Below, in pieces: positions 15,849-26,500 of a DNA stretch of 64,000 bases. Each line of letters opens with the position of its first letter. Position 1 is the stretch's first letter. Below the pieces are notes generated by a model, which was not told the origin of the DNA, made no database searches, and saw only the letters and a program-made list of their open reading frames with translations. The DNA comes from a virus. The stretch covers positions 62,001-126,000 of IMG/VR virus record IMGVR_UViG_3300028388_004019; one strand, 5' to 3'. Both the position numbers and the translations under genes were made by a program.

Positions 15849-18806
15849 TTAGATTACTTGTACCCATCCAAATGATTTTTTGATGTATACACCTTCATCA
15901 CCATCAGTTTGATATACTAACAAACCTGTCGCTGGTGAAGAAATAGCACCTCTCTGAGTCTCTGTCATTCTCGGGAAAAGGAAACCTTTCGTAGTCGATG
16001 ACACCTCAAGTACTGCTGAAGCAGCAGGTGCAGCAACCCCGATACCTACAGCACTTGCCGATTCATCAACAGAAAGTGTTGTTCCGTCAACCGTGAAATC
16101 ACCACCTGTGAACGCTAACGTGTTACTCGCCTGAGTCACTGTTCTAGCACCTGTTAACGTACCATTAGTATTAAAGATGTTCGTATTCACAGACGAACCA
16201 ACTGTAATGTCGATTGTCTTAGAACCACCTGAAATACTAACAGAACTATCCGTAGAGGTGAAAGTAATTGTATCTTCATTTGCATCTGCAACAACATTCG
16301 AACCAGCATCCACTCCGAATGTCTTGAAGAATTCTTGAGAAGAACCCAAATCAGAGTTTGTGATTGTAAAGTTAGGATACGTACCTGAAGTTGAAATACC
16401 CGAACCGTTTGATAAAGAAACTGTCTTATCGTAAAGATTAGTTGAACCTTCAGCAATATTATCAGAGTCCAAAGAAACCGCACCTGTCTGACCATTTACA
16501 GAAGTTACAGATTCAGTGTTATCAATCTTATCCCAAGTCGAACCGTTATAGAAAACAAAGTCACCAACTTCAAATGTCACAGAACCGTTACCTAAGTTCT
16601 GAGTACCACCTGTAGCTACACGGTATTGGTCACCCGAATTACCTGTATATGAAGGGTAAATGTCAGGTGTGTTAGTATTCGCATTCCACTCACCTTTGTA
16701 TTCAAACGCTGAAGAAGGTAATTGTGAAGAAGGTACTCTACCGTTAGCATCAAGAGATGCATAACCGTTAGATTGACCTTTTCTTGATACAACTTCAACA
16801 AATGTATCATCAACAGAAATAACCAACGTATCTGTAGACTGAGCAACAGTATCAATACCGTTACCACCTGAGAACGTTGATGTATCACCCAACTCTAATG
16901 TTTGTGTACCTGAGTCACCCGCCAATGTTAATGATGAGTTCGCTAATTTAGCGTTAGTAACAGAAGAGTTTACTAATTGTGAACCGTTTATTGTTTTGTT
17001 TGTAAGTGTTTGTGAACCTGATGTTGTCACAACCGTATTGTCAATCGCCAATGTAACGGTACCTGATGACTCAGTTGAGTCGATACCTGTACCACCCGCA
17101 ATTGTTAATGTACCACCCAAATCGATATTTGATGAGTTAGAACCATCTGTAACAGAAATTGATGAGTTTTCCAATTTAGCATTTGTTACACCACCATCAA
17201 CTAATTCTGCAGTATCAACAGTGTTTGCTGCCAATGAAGATGATAAAGCTACGTTACCAGTACCATCAAATGAAATTGCCGATGCTGTGATATCACCAGT
17301 GATAGAGAAGTTTCTTCCTGTCGCTAGTGCAGTCGCGGTATCTGCATTACCTGTCAAATCACCCGTTACATCACCCGTTAAATCACCTTCGAACGCCGTT
17401 GATGTTACCGAAGTTAAACCTGCAAGTGTAGTTGACGAAGCACCTAAGTCGATACTCGTCGTACCAACTGTGATACTATCATTTACCAATGCAGAATTAG
17501 GAATGTTAGTCCAAATGTCAGAAACTGTGAAATCAGTATCTGCATTATTAGTGAATGTAATCGTACCAGATGAGAATGTACCACCCGTTACAAATGTGTC
17601 AACACCAGCACCGACAGAGATATCAAATGTGTCAGATGTTGAGTTACCTGAAATCACAACAGAGTTATTACTCGATTGGAAAGTCAACGTACCACCCAAG
17701 TCTACTACAGGGTTTGTACCTGAAGTACCTGCGAATGTTACTGATGAGTTTGCTAATTTAGCGTTTGTTACATCACCATCTACAATCTTAGCTGTAGTAA
17801 CAGCGTCATCAGCCAATTCTGTAGTATCAACAACACCAGCCGCTATTGATGAACTCAATGCAACGTTACCAGTACCATCAAATGAAATTGCTGATGCGGT
17901 GATATCACCTGTAATTGAGAAGTCTCTTCCCGTTTCCAATGCAGTCGCAGTATCAGCGTTACCAGTCACATCACCCGTTAAATCACCTTCGAACGCCGTT
18001 GACGTTACCGATGTTAACCCAGCTAAAGTAGTTGATGAACTACCTAATGCAATCGCGGTTGTACCAACCGTAATTTCGTCACTATCTAAACCAATGGTGA
18101 TTGTGGACGTACCATTACTCTCAGTAGAAATACCTGTACCACCTAATATGTTAATACCTGTTTCTAAGTTAATAGTACCAGAAGAACCTGAATCACCATC
18201 AAAATACCATCTGAAAGAATCTAAGTTGAATGAGTTACCATCATTTCTAGTGATTGTCAAATCACCATTTGATAATGTCATTCCAGTTGAGAATGTATCC
18301 GCACCATCTAATCCTGTAATTTCGATGTCCGTTTCCAATCCATCGTTTATACCCAATGTTAGGGTTGAAGTACCTGAGTTATAAGTACCACCAGTAATGA
18401 ACGGTAATGCAATTGGTGTTGAACCAATTGTACCCGTCCCATCTAGTGCAATGTCGTATGCACTACTGTATGTCACCGCCGTTACCGCTTGAACCGTCAA
18501 GTTAGAGGTATCTCCATCAACATCTGTCAAAGTAACAACGTTATCTGAAATAGAACCACCAACTAACACATCGCTGCGATAAGACACGACACCGTTTGTG
18601 TTGGTCACCAAAACACGTCCATTCGTGCTAGATGCCAAATCTCTAATCCTCAAAGGAGTAGAGGTCGAACCAGAAATGTCCACTAAGTTTGTTGGAGATA
18701 ATACACCAAAACCGTGGTTACCACTCGAATCAATAACTTCTCTTTTTACGTCATTGGTAGTGAATGATAATTCATTACTGGAATTGTAATTTAAGCCGTT
18801 TGACAT
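15849..18806 (-). CDS. Large repetitive tail fibre protein
   Basis: A 985-aa beta-rich fibre. It carries two nearly identical stretches (TALETGRDFSITGDITASAI and TALATGRNFSITGDITASAI) exactly 600 bp apart, plus modules shared with the 1129-aa fibre downstream. A segment near residues 690-770 (QLPSSAFEYKGEWNANTNTP, then GNSGDQYRVATGG) resembles the carbohydrate-binding-like insert found in many fibres. The C-terminus (AVLEVSSTTKGFLFPRMTET, ending in GVYIKKSFGWVQVI) is a tip module common in Bacteroidetes-associated fibres, often placed before a chaperone or receptor-binding end. Tail fibre by composition, modules and position. Confidence 0.8.
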   Translation of the reverse strand: MSNGLNYNSSNELSFTTNDVKREVIDSSGNHGFGVLSPTNLVDISGSTSTPLRIRDLASSTNGRVLVTNTNGVVSYRSDVLVGGSISDNVVTLTDVDGDTSNLTVQAVTAVTYSSAYDIALDGTGTIGSTPIALPFITGGTYNSGTSTLTLGINDGLETDIEITGLDGADTFSTGMTLSNGDLTITRNDGNSFNLDSFRWYFDGDSGSSGTINLETGINILGGTGISTESNGTSTITIGLDSDEITVGTTAIALGSSSTTLAGLTSVTSTAFEGDLTGDVTGNADTATALETGRDFSITGDITASAISFDGTGNVALSSSIAAGVVDTTELADDAVTTAKIVDGDVTNAKLANSSVTFAGTSGTNPVVDLGGTLTFQSSNNSVVISGNSTSDTFDISVGAGVDTFVTGGTFSSGTITFTNNADTDFTVSDIWTNIPNSALVNDSITVGTTSIDLGASSTTLAGLTSVTSTAFEGDLTGDVTGDLTGNADTATALATGRNFSITGDITASAISFDGTGNVALSSSLAANTVDTAELVDGGVTNAKLENSSISVTDGSNSSNIDLGGTLTIAGGTGIDSTESSGTVTLAIDNTVVTTSGSQTLTNKTINGSQLVNSSVTNAKLANSSLTLAGDSGTQTLELGDTSTFSGGNGIDTVAQSTDTLVISVDDTFVEVVSRKGQSNGYASLDANGRVPSSQLPSSAFEYKGEWNANTNTPDIYPSYTGNSGDQYRVATGGTQNLGNGSVTFEVGDFVFYNGSTWDKIDNTESVTSVNGQTGAVSLDSDNIAEGSTNLYDKTVSLSNGSGISTSGTYPNFTITNSDLGSSQEFFKTFGVDAGSNVVADANEDTITFTSTDSSVSISGGSKTIDITVGSSVNTNIFNTNGTLTGARTVTQASNTLAFTGGDFTVDGTTLSVDESASAVGIGVAAPAASAVLEVSSTTKGFLFPRMTETQRGAISSPATGLLVYQTDGDEGVYIKKSFGWVQVI
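17368..18002 (-). repeat. 35-bp exact direct repeat, 600 bp apart, in a fibre gene
   Basis: Bases 17368-17402 recur exactly at 17968-18002. The surrounding roughly 150 bp are also highly similar, marking a duplicated module of about 200 residues. The exact stretch could serve as a homology site for fibre shortening or expansion. Confidence 0.85.
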
Positions 18807-18854
18807 TGTCTTAAAATTTTTTTTGTTAGTTTATGTTTATTCCCTTAAAAAGGC

Positions 18855-20522
18855 TTATAATACGTTCACCCATCCTAAAGACTTGTACATGTACATACCC
18901 TCTTCCCCATCGGAATCAGTATTAGTACAATACACTATCAATCCTGCGATTGGTGAACTTATAGCTAATCTCTGTGCTTGAGTCATCCTTGGTATCAGAA
19001 GACCCTGATTAGTGCTTGCTAATTCTAATAAAGCACAGACTGGTGATGTCGTATTGGTACCCATTGATACCGAACCACCACTAAATGTTAAACTATTAGA
19101 GTCTTGGTCAACAACTCTATTACTTTCTAATTGACCGTCAGCACTGTATAAGTTACCAGTCGTTGTGAAACCAGTAATATCTACAGAACCGTTTGTATTA
19201 TCTAATAGGGATAAGGTACCATTACTTAGTGTACCTCCTGTTATTTCAGGTGCAAAACCTCCAACACTAAACTCCGTACCATCGTTCATACCCAACGTCA
19301 AAGTAGTTGGAGTATATGTAGCACCTGTTAAATAAGTGTCGTCTGAGTCAAGACCTGTTATTGTAATATCTGTTTCTAAACCATCATTGATGTTCAAGGT
19401 AAGATTACCCGAAGAATATGTACCACCGGTAATGAATGGTAATTCAACCGCAGGTGCAGATACTCCTGTTGAAGTTCCTGATAGTGCCCAAACATTTTTA
19501 CCTAAACCTGTTACGGCATCAACAGTGAGTGATGTCGTTGAATTATCATTGAGCGTGACTGTGAATACATTACTACTTTCTGTGACGGTTTTAACGTAAC
19601 TCCAACCAGTGATATCAACATCATTATCATCATTTCTCGAAAGGGATAAAGTACCTGTCGTTTCGGTGTAAGTACCACCTGTTATATATGTATCTGATTC
19701 GACTGTGGTGAAACCTGTTACAACAATATCATCACCAACATTCTTGATTAGGGTAAGTGTGTCCCCAACTAAAGTAGCATTAGAAAGTGCGGTGAAACCA
19801 GTAATATCAACATTGGAGTCATCATTTAGACTCAATTGTAAAGTACCTTGTGAGTTATAAGTTACGGTACCACCAGTAATATAAGTATCAGAACCACCAC
19901 CAGTTGTAAACCCTGTAACATTGATAGTTCCACCTGTATTATTTTCAAGACTTAATGTACCAGTTCCTGAGTTATATGTACCACCTGTAATTTGCCAGTC
20001 AGTACCATAAAAGATTCTCCAACGAGCATTGTCTCTTGTAACACCACTTACACCTTCAATTGAGGAGTCTAACCATGCATCGATGAAATCCTCACCACCA
20101 GTTGTAGACGTAGAGATAGTGGTACCGTTATCACTCTCGGTGGTAGAACCACTCGCACCGTCCCATAAAGTTTCGAAGTTTGGTATAGTATACTGATAAG
20201 TTTTTTGTGTTTCGTGTACGTACACCAACATACCAAGTCTTCTACGACCTGATGAAATATTATCAGAGTTTAGTGTAAGGTTATCAGGTAAGAAGGGTAA
20301 TGTTCTCTTATTGTATTGAATTGGAATGGTATTTCCTGTGAATTCTATAAGACCAGTTTCACCACTCGGTATAGTAAATTTCAAGTCATCGAGAGTATAT
20401 ACCTCCATGTAACCACCAGTCTGTAATACACTGAAATTAGTACCATAAACTTTTTGTCTTTCCGCGGCATTTGTACCTGTTAAGTTGGTCGTTGACGTTG
20501 GATTTTTATATACGAAACTCAT
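18855..20522 (-). CDS. Tail fibre protein with Bacteroidetes-type C-terminal tip module
   Basis: A 555-aa protein. The N-terminal 170 residues include a globular part (VLQTGGYMEVYTLDDLKFTI, FLPDNLTLNSDNI), followed by repeats of the type GGTYNSGTGTLSLENN and DDTYLTGATYTPTTLTLGMN. The C-terminus (ALLELASTNQGLLIPRMTQA, ending in MYMYKSLGWVNVL) is paralogous to the tip of the 985-aa fibre next to it. AAAAAGGGGA just before the ATG is one of the few purine-rich Shine-Dalgarno-like sequences in the fibre region. Probably a shorter fibre or a hinge in the same appendage. Confidence 0.78.
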   Translation of the reverse strand: MSFVYKNPTSTTNLTGTNAAERQKVYGTNFSVLQTGGYMEVYTLDDLKFTIPSGETGLIEFTGNTIPIQYNKRTLPFLPDNLTLNSDNISSGRRRLGMLVYVHETQKTYQYTIPNFETLWDGASGSTTESDNGTTISTSTTGGEDFIDAWLDSSIEGVSGVTRDNARWRIFYGTDWQITGGTYNSGTGTLSLENNTGGTINVTGFTTGGGSDTYITGGTVTYNSQGTLQLSLNDDSNVDITGFTALSNATLVGDTLTLIKNVGDDIVVTGFTTVESDTYITGGTYTETTGTLSLSRNDDNDVDITGWSYVKTVTESSNVFTVTLNDNSTTSLTVDAVTGLGKNVWALSGTSTGVSAPAVELPFITGGTYSSGNLTLNINDGLETDITITGLDSDDTYLTGATYTPTTLTLGMNDGTEFSVGGFAPEITGGTLSNGTLSLLDNTNGSVDITGFTTTGNLYSADGQLESNRVVDQDSNSLTFSGGSVSMGTNTTSPVCALLELASTNQGLLIPRMTQAQRLAISSPIAGLIVYCTNTDSDGEEGMYMYKSLGWVNVL

Positions 20523-20536
20523 TCCCCTTTTTAATT

Positions 20537-20543
20537 ATAAATA
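20537..20543 (-). promoter_or_regulatory. TATTTAT element 14 nt before a fibre gene
   Basis: The heptamer TATTTAT on the minus strand lies 14 nt before the ATG at 20522. It is one of a set with near-constant spacing; a late-promoter role is inferred. Confidence 0.35.
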
Positions 20544-20547
20544 TTCA

Positions 20548-23481
20548 TTAATTCACCAACCCACCTTTAAAGTAGAGAGTTGTTGAACTGTTATCCAATC
20601 TAAAGTCTTGCGACGAGTATGTTGTGTATATTCTATACGTACCATTAGCGAATCCAGTAGGATTAGTAACAGTATAAGTGTAATAAGAAGAGGTCAACGA
20701 ACGAGCTGTTAAGTTAGATGAACCTTGACCATTCGAATTTTCTATTTCCCGTACTCTATTAGCAGTTCCAGCACCACCGATAGACTCATCAGCAATAATC
20801 CATGTGTACCAAGCGTCACCTGATACTGTTCCTGAATTAATCTCAGTAGTAACAAATTTGTATTGTTCAATAGCATTACCAAATGAATCGTTACCACCTC
20901 CTGACTGAGGCACTGTCGCCGTCACAATTGAAGGTACATTACCTGTCCCAGCATTTTGGTTGTAGTAAGATAAGTACGAACCTAAATCAGAAGAACTTGT
21001 CGGACCACTACCATTGGTAAATCCATACCACGAAGCACCAGCATTAAACATGAACGTTCCGATTTCTGATGCGTCTGAATCAGGTTCAATCAATAGATAA
21101 GCGTTAGGAACACTTGCAGTTGATGGTGACACAGTCGGTGTCACTGTATTAGTTGGCGTCAATGATACTGTAGCGGTCGGCGATGCCGTCACTGATGGTG
21201 TTGGTGTTAATGAAGTCGAAGGTGTGACCGATGGTGTTGCGGTTACAGTTGGTGTTACAGTATTAGAAGGAGTAACAGTCGTTGTCGGTGTATTTGTTGG
21301 AGTAGGTGTTGGTGTTTCAGTACCTGCTGGTGTACTCGACGGAGTAACTGAAGGTGTGACTGTATTAGTTGGTGTATTCGTATTCGTTGGTTGTGGAGTA
21401 AACGATGGTGTTGGTGTCACCGTATTAGACGGAGTCACTGTATTCGTAGGTGTATTCGTTGGTGTTATACTCGGTGTCACCGATGATGTTGGTGTATTTG
21501 TTGGCGTAATGGTTGGCGTCACCGATGAAGTAACGGATGGAGTCACTGAAGGAGTAACCGAGTGAGTTGGTGTGTTTGTTGGTGTTATTGTTGGTGTCAC
21601 ACTTGCGGTCAACGATTGAGTTGGCGTAATCGATGGTGTCACCGACGCCGTCGGAGTATTTGTCGGGGTTCTTGTAGGTGTAACAGAAGCTGTCACTGAT
21701 GGTGTTATAGTTTGAGTTGGAGTATAAGAAGCCGTCACTGTAGGTGTTACACTTGCAGTAGGTGTGTTTGTTGGTGTCACTGCAGGTGTACTTGTCGGCG
21801 TGACTGAACTTGTTGGTGTATTTGTTGGTGTTGAACCAGGTGTCGATGTTGGAGTAATACTTGATGTTGGCGTATTTGTCGGTGTACCACCTGGCGTTCC
21901 TGATGGCGTGACAGTTTGCGTAGGAGTATTTGTCGGACTCACGGCCGGTGTTCCTGATGGAGTTACAGTCTGTGTTGGAGTACTTGTTGGAGTACCACCA
22001 GGTGTTTCTGATGGAGTTACTGTCTGTGTTGGAGTATTTGTTGGTGTACCACCTGGTGTTTCTGATGGAGTTAGAGTTTGTGTTGGAGTATTGGTAGGAG
22101 TTACTGATAAAGTAATTGACGGAGTCACAGTTTGAGTTGGGGTACTTGTTGGTGTACCACCAGGTGTTTCTGATGGTGTAACACTTGATGTTGGCGTAGA
22201 AGTAGGAGTTATAGAAGAGGTTACTGTCGGTGTATTTGTAGCAGTATTCGATGGTGTCAATGTTGCGGTTGCCTGTGGAGTTGAAGTTGGCGTACTTGAA
22301 ACAGATACTGATGGTGTTACTGTCGGAGTTGAAGTGTATGTTACTGTTGGCGTAGGAGTAGCAGTTTGACTCGATGCAGGAGTACTTGAAACAGATACTG
22401 ATGGTGTTACTGTAGGAGTTGAAGTAAATGTAGGTGACGGCGTTGGACTCACACCACCTGTTGGAGTTAATGATACAGTACGTGTCGGTTGTGGAGTATT
22501 CGTTACTGATGGAGTCACGGATGATGTGACAGTCACTGTCGGAGTTGGTGTTGCAGTATTTGTAGGTGTTGATGTCGGCGTTGTCGTTACAGTAGCCGAA
22601 GGTGTTGATGTTGGTGTAGAAGTTACTGAGACTGATGGTGTCACCGATGGTGTCGCAGTATTTGTTGGCGTTGAAGTTGGTGTTACTGATGATGTAGGGG
22701 TATTGGTCGGTGTTACGGATGAAGTTGGTGTATTTGTCGGAGTAACTGATGGCGTACTTGTTGGTGTGACATTTATTGTTGAAGTTGGCGTATTCGTAGG
22801 AGTCACCGTACTCGTTATAGTATTTGTTGGAGTAGGTGTAGCCGTGACACCGATAGAAGGGGTGACCGAAGCAGTCGGAGTCGGACTCAATGATGTTGTC
22901 GGGGTTGGAGATGGAGTACCTGAGAATTGGTAATCCTCACTCACTGTAAAGTTATTACCTGCAGGTACACCATTAAACGTAAAACCACTAAAGATAACAT
23001 CACCTCTATCAATCAACTCATAGTTTTCAGATGTGGCAGTCAATGCAGTACTCGCCGATAACGCACCTACTGGTACATTAATAGTAGGAGTAAACGTAAT
23101 GTAACCACCCGTAGTCTTACCAATTAAGTTAGTAAAGGCAACTGCTAAATTAGAAGTTTGTCTTACATTAGATTCTACAGTATATCTAGCAACTACAGAA
23201 CCTGGCTCATATTCTGTAGTAATCGTGATAACTTCAGTATCACCATAAATGATGATTTGTTTAGTGACTGTTTGGTCGTCACAGTCAGGCTGATTGTTTT
23301 CGAATGTTAAAGAGTACTGAGTACCTCCTGAGGTAGCAGGGAAATCATACGTCACCCCAGCAACCAATTGGTCACGAGTTTGACCTGTTAATATTGGTGT
23401 TGTAGACGTTGAACCTGTATATATACTGAAGGGACCAAGAGCGTTACTCCCCAATGTTAATCTTAATACAACCTGAGCCAT
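20548..23481 (-). CDS. Giant fibre with about 600-residue Thr/Pro/Ser stalk
   Basis: A 977-aa protein in three parts. Residues 1 to about 183 form a beta-rich N-terminal region with Ig-like features. Residues about 184-787 are an almost pure Thr/Pro/Ser/Val tract ([10 protein letters not shown] and [16 protein letters not shown] types). Residues about 788-977 are a C-terminal globular domain ([32 protein letters not shown], ending in [11 protein letters not shown]), probably the receptor-binding or capping end. The stalk has no charged residues over long stretches and would be extended; its Thr and Ser are candidate O-glycosylation sites. It lies in the fibre operon directly downstream of the 2234-aa gene. 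Confidence 0.8.
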   Translation of the reverse strand: MAQVVLRLTLGSNALGPFSIYTGSTSTTPILTGQTRDQLVAGVTYDFPATSGGTQYSLTFENNQPDCDDQTVTKQIIIYGDTEVITITTEYEPGSVVARYTVESNVRQTSNLAVAFTNLIGKTTGGYITFTPTINVPVGALSASTALTATSENYELIDRGDVIFSGFTFNGVPAGNNFTVSEDYQFSGTPSPTPTTSLSPTPTASVTPSIGVTATPTPTNTITSTVTPTNTPTSTINVTPTSTPSVTPTNTPTSSVTPTNTPTSSVTPTSTPTNTATPSVTPSVSVTSTPTSTPSATVTTTPTSTPTNTATPTPTVTVTSSVTPSVTNTPQPTRTVSLTPTGGVSPTPSPTFTSTPTVTPSVSVSSTPASSQTATPTPTVTYTSTPTVTPSVSVSSTPTSTPQATATLTPSNTATNTPTVTSSITPTSTPTSSVTPSETPGGTPTSTPTQTVTPSITLSVTPTNTPTQTLTPSETPGGTPTNTPTQTVTPSETPGGTPTSTPTQTVTPSGTPAVSPTNTPTQTVTPSGTPGGTPTNTPTSSITPTSTPGSTPTNTPTSSVTPTSTPAVTPTNTPTASVTPTVTASYTPTQTITPSVTASVTPTRTPTNTPTASVTPSITPTQSLTASVTPTITPTNTPTHSVTPSVTPSVTSSVTPTITPTNTPTSSVTPSITPTNTPTNTVTPSNTVTPTPSFTPQPTNTNTPTNTVTPSVTPSSTPAGTETPTPTPTNTPTTTVTPSNTVTPTVTATPSVTPSTSLTPTPSVTASPTATVSLTPTNTVTPTVSPSTASVPNAYLLIEPDSDASEIGTFMFNAGASWYGFTNGSGPTSSSDLGSYLSYYNQNAGTGNVPSIVTATVPQSGGGNDSFGNAIEQYKFVTTEINSGTVSGDAWYTWIIADESIGGAGTANRVREIENSNGQGSSNLTARSLTSSYYTYTVTNPTGFANGTYRIYTTYSSQDFRLDNSSTTLYFKGGLVN
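21120..22930 (-). repeat. Thr/Pro/Ser stalk repeat tract
   Basis: About 600 codons of SVTPT, TNTPT and TQTVTPS units. The block near 21880-22150 repeats a longer unit ([20 protein letters not shown] type) several times at the protein level with synonymous drift. Confidence 0.85.
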
Positions 23482-23496
23482 TTAATTGTTTTAATA

Positions 23497-23503
23497 ATAA
23501 ATA
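23497..23503 (-). promoter_or_regulatory. TATTTAT element 15 nt before the stalk-fibre gene
   Basis: TATTTAT on the minus strand lies 15 nt before the ATG at 23481, matching the position of the same heptamer before other genes here. Function inferred. Confidence 0.35.
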
Positions 23504-23522
23504 GTTTATAACCTATAAATTA

Positions 23523-23551
23523 CCTAATAAATTACTTTACTTTTTATTAGG
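23523..23551 (-). terminator. AT-rich hairpin at the stop codon of the 2234-aa gene
   Basis: CCTAATAAA (23523-23531) pairs with TTTATTAGG (23543-23551) around an 11-nt loop, starting at the TAA stop of the upstream gene. The stem is weak and the T run is poor, so it may be a partial terminator or an mRNA end structure. Confidence 0.35.
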
Positions 23552-26500
23552 GAGTCCATGGGAATCTCACTATAATAGAATTTTCATTACTATTATTCGG
23601 GTTGAAACTGTAAGATGCGGTCGCTGAATTACCATTAGCACTGTCCCTTACAACATAATTACCAAGGGTTATGTGACCTGTTTCAATAGCAGTTGTTGTT
23701 ATTGCTTCACCACATCCCGCACCTGTTGGTGTAGCATTCTGAACAGACACGTTAATGTTATCCGCAGTAGTCGCTTGGAAATTATTAGTACTTAACACAG
23801 GTAATGCATTACTATTTTTCGTAATTGTGACAACAACCGAGCCATTTTTAGTTATGGATGCAGTGAATTTGTCACAATCATTCTCACTAAGTGTCGATGA
23901 TACATAGACAGTAAAGGTCTCTAGTGGTGCCGAAGAAGAAACTGTTGGAGTCGGTGTAGGCGTTGCAGTTTCACTAATTGTTGGAGTCGGAGTTGGTGTT
24001 GAAGTTTCACTAGTCGACGGAGTAACAGTTGGTGTCGGAGTTGATGTTTCACTAATTGTTGGAGTCGGAGTCGGAGTTGATGTTTCACTAATTGTTGGAG
24101 TAACCGTATTTGTAGGTGTCGGAGTAAGAGTCGATGTCTCACTAATAGAAGGCGTAACAGTAACAGTTGATGACGGCGTATTAGTAACCGTTGGCGAAGA
24201 AGTCGGTGTTGAAGTATTTGTCGGAGTTGGTGTTTGAGTTGAGCCAGGTGTGTTAGATACTGAAGGTGTCACCGAAGAAGTAGGTGTCGGAGTAGGTGTT
24301 GATGTTTCACTAATTGTTGGTGTGACGGTAGGTGTTGCAGTTTGACTAACACCCGGTGTGTTCGAAACAGATACTGATGGTGTGTTAGTTGGTGTTACTG
24401 ATGGAGTATCAGATATTGATGGAGTCACAGTAACCGTTTGTGTTACAGTAGAAGTCAAAGTTGGTGTTTGAGTGACTGTTGGTGTTGGTGTTTGAGTCGA
24501 ACCAGGTGTCTGTGAGTTAGTCACCGTAGGTGTAATTGTCGATGTTGGAGTAGGTGTACTTGTTTCTGTTTGAGTTACAGATACTGTAGGGGTAGGTGTC
24601 TGACTTACACCAGGAGTATCCGATACAGTTACAGATGGAGTATTTGTCGGAGTAATTGATGATGTTACTGAAGGCGTTGGTGTCACAGTTTCAGTGGCTG
24701 CCGGTGTTGATGTTGGTGTTATTGATACAGAAGGAGTAACACTTACAGTAGGTGTTGGAGTTGCAGTATTACTAGGTGTTGGGGTAGGACTCGACGGTAC
24801 GTAACTACAATCTAAGTCGTATTCAATCAATACCTGAATATCAACAAATTCATTTGTTTCACAATCACCCGTAATTTTCACACTATTCTGTATTGGGTCA
24901 ACCTCGACTCCTTGTATTCCAACAAATAAAGAAATAACATCTTCGAGTAATTCTGCCCAAACGAAATCAGAAGGAACATCACTTAATGTATATCCCGTGT
25001 AGAAACTTCCTGTTGCAACTTGGCCGTCGTATGAAATATCGTAGTTGAAAATTGCACTGTTAAGTGTACAACCCGACACTCCCAAGTCATCTATCAAATC
25101 TAAGTACCCTTCATTTAATAAATCATAAAAACCTTTCTTGGTCATTGTGGTTGTACTGAAATCATCACTACATATTTCAACTATAGGGAATGAACTTACT
25201 ACTGTCTTTATATCCTGAACAATATATTGTGCGGAATCCTGACAACCATTACTATCAGTCACTAAAACTGAATAGGTACCCTCAGTTTCTGCACTTATAG
25301 TTGAACCTGTTGAACCATCATTCCACAGGTAAGTAAACGGAGCTGTACCACTCAACGTTGTTGCACTTAATACATCAGGTGTTGTGTATGTACCTGGCGT
25401 GACAGTTATAACTACGTTGACTCCAGTCGTTCCTGTGATGTTTATTGTCTCTGAAACACTACATCCCGCACCGTCCACAACTTGAAGTGTGTAACCACCT
25501 TCTTCAACATTATAGAATGTGTAAGCAGATAATGGGGTATCAATAATCGACTGACCATCTGAAAGAATGTAATCCAAAGGCGCTGTGTACCCACTACTCG
25601 GTACTACTTTGATGACACCACTACCACCATTACAAGTATCACCTGTTGTCGTAATAGTAAGTTCGAATTTAGGTGTCGCACTTACAGTAAACTCACCAGT
25701 GTAACAACATCCGTTACTTCCTTCTACTTTGTAGTCATAGGTATCAGAAATAAGATTAGTAAACTGTTGTTGTGTATTAGATGTAGTAACCGATTGTGTA
25801 CCACCTGAAGTCTGACCAGTATAACTGTAAGTGTAAGGACCACCATCACCAACAACTGTGATGGTAACATTACCCAAACTTCCACAGTTTACATAATCAA
25901 GTCTTGTATTCACACTTGTGATACCACCCAAATCACCAATATTAACATTATCAGTCAATGTACAGTTTGAACTATCAGTTATAGTGAATTCGAAATTCCC
26001 TGAAGAACAACCTGTAAAGGTAAATGTGGTGTCTGAAGTAGTACCTGAATATCCATTCTGTCCGGCGTAAGTGTATGGTGCTGTTCCACCACTGATATAG
26101 ACAGTCACCTGACCGTCCTCACTTAAACAACTTGTTGGCGTTGTCGTATAAGAAAGTAGACTTATACCATTGGCCACATTTACCGTGGCAGATTTAATGA
26201 GTTCACAATTGTTACTATCTGTAACTGTTACTGAATACGTACCACCACTTAAATTAGAAATCGTATCACCAGTCGCACCATTTGACCATAAATAAGTGTA
26301 AGGTGAAGAACCTGTAAGTCCCGTAATTTCAATAGCCCCCGTATTGACCCCGCAAGAAGAAGTACCTGTTACAGAAAGACCATAATCTAACGAACTTACA
26401 CCTGATAAAGTCACAGTTGAAGTTTGACCCGTAGCACCACCGTAATCTTCTATGGTTGCATAGTATTCACCATTTGGTAGGTTTTCATATATAGTCGGAT

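Noticed and set aside
13070-18384. Long plus-strand frames opposite the fibre genes
   Set aside because: They mirror low-complexity Ser/Thr/Asn fibre codons, lack domains, and the minus frames have recognisable fibre modules.
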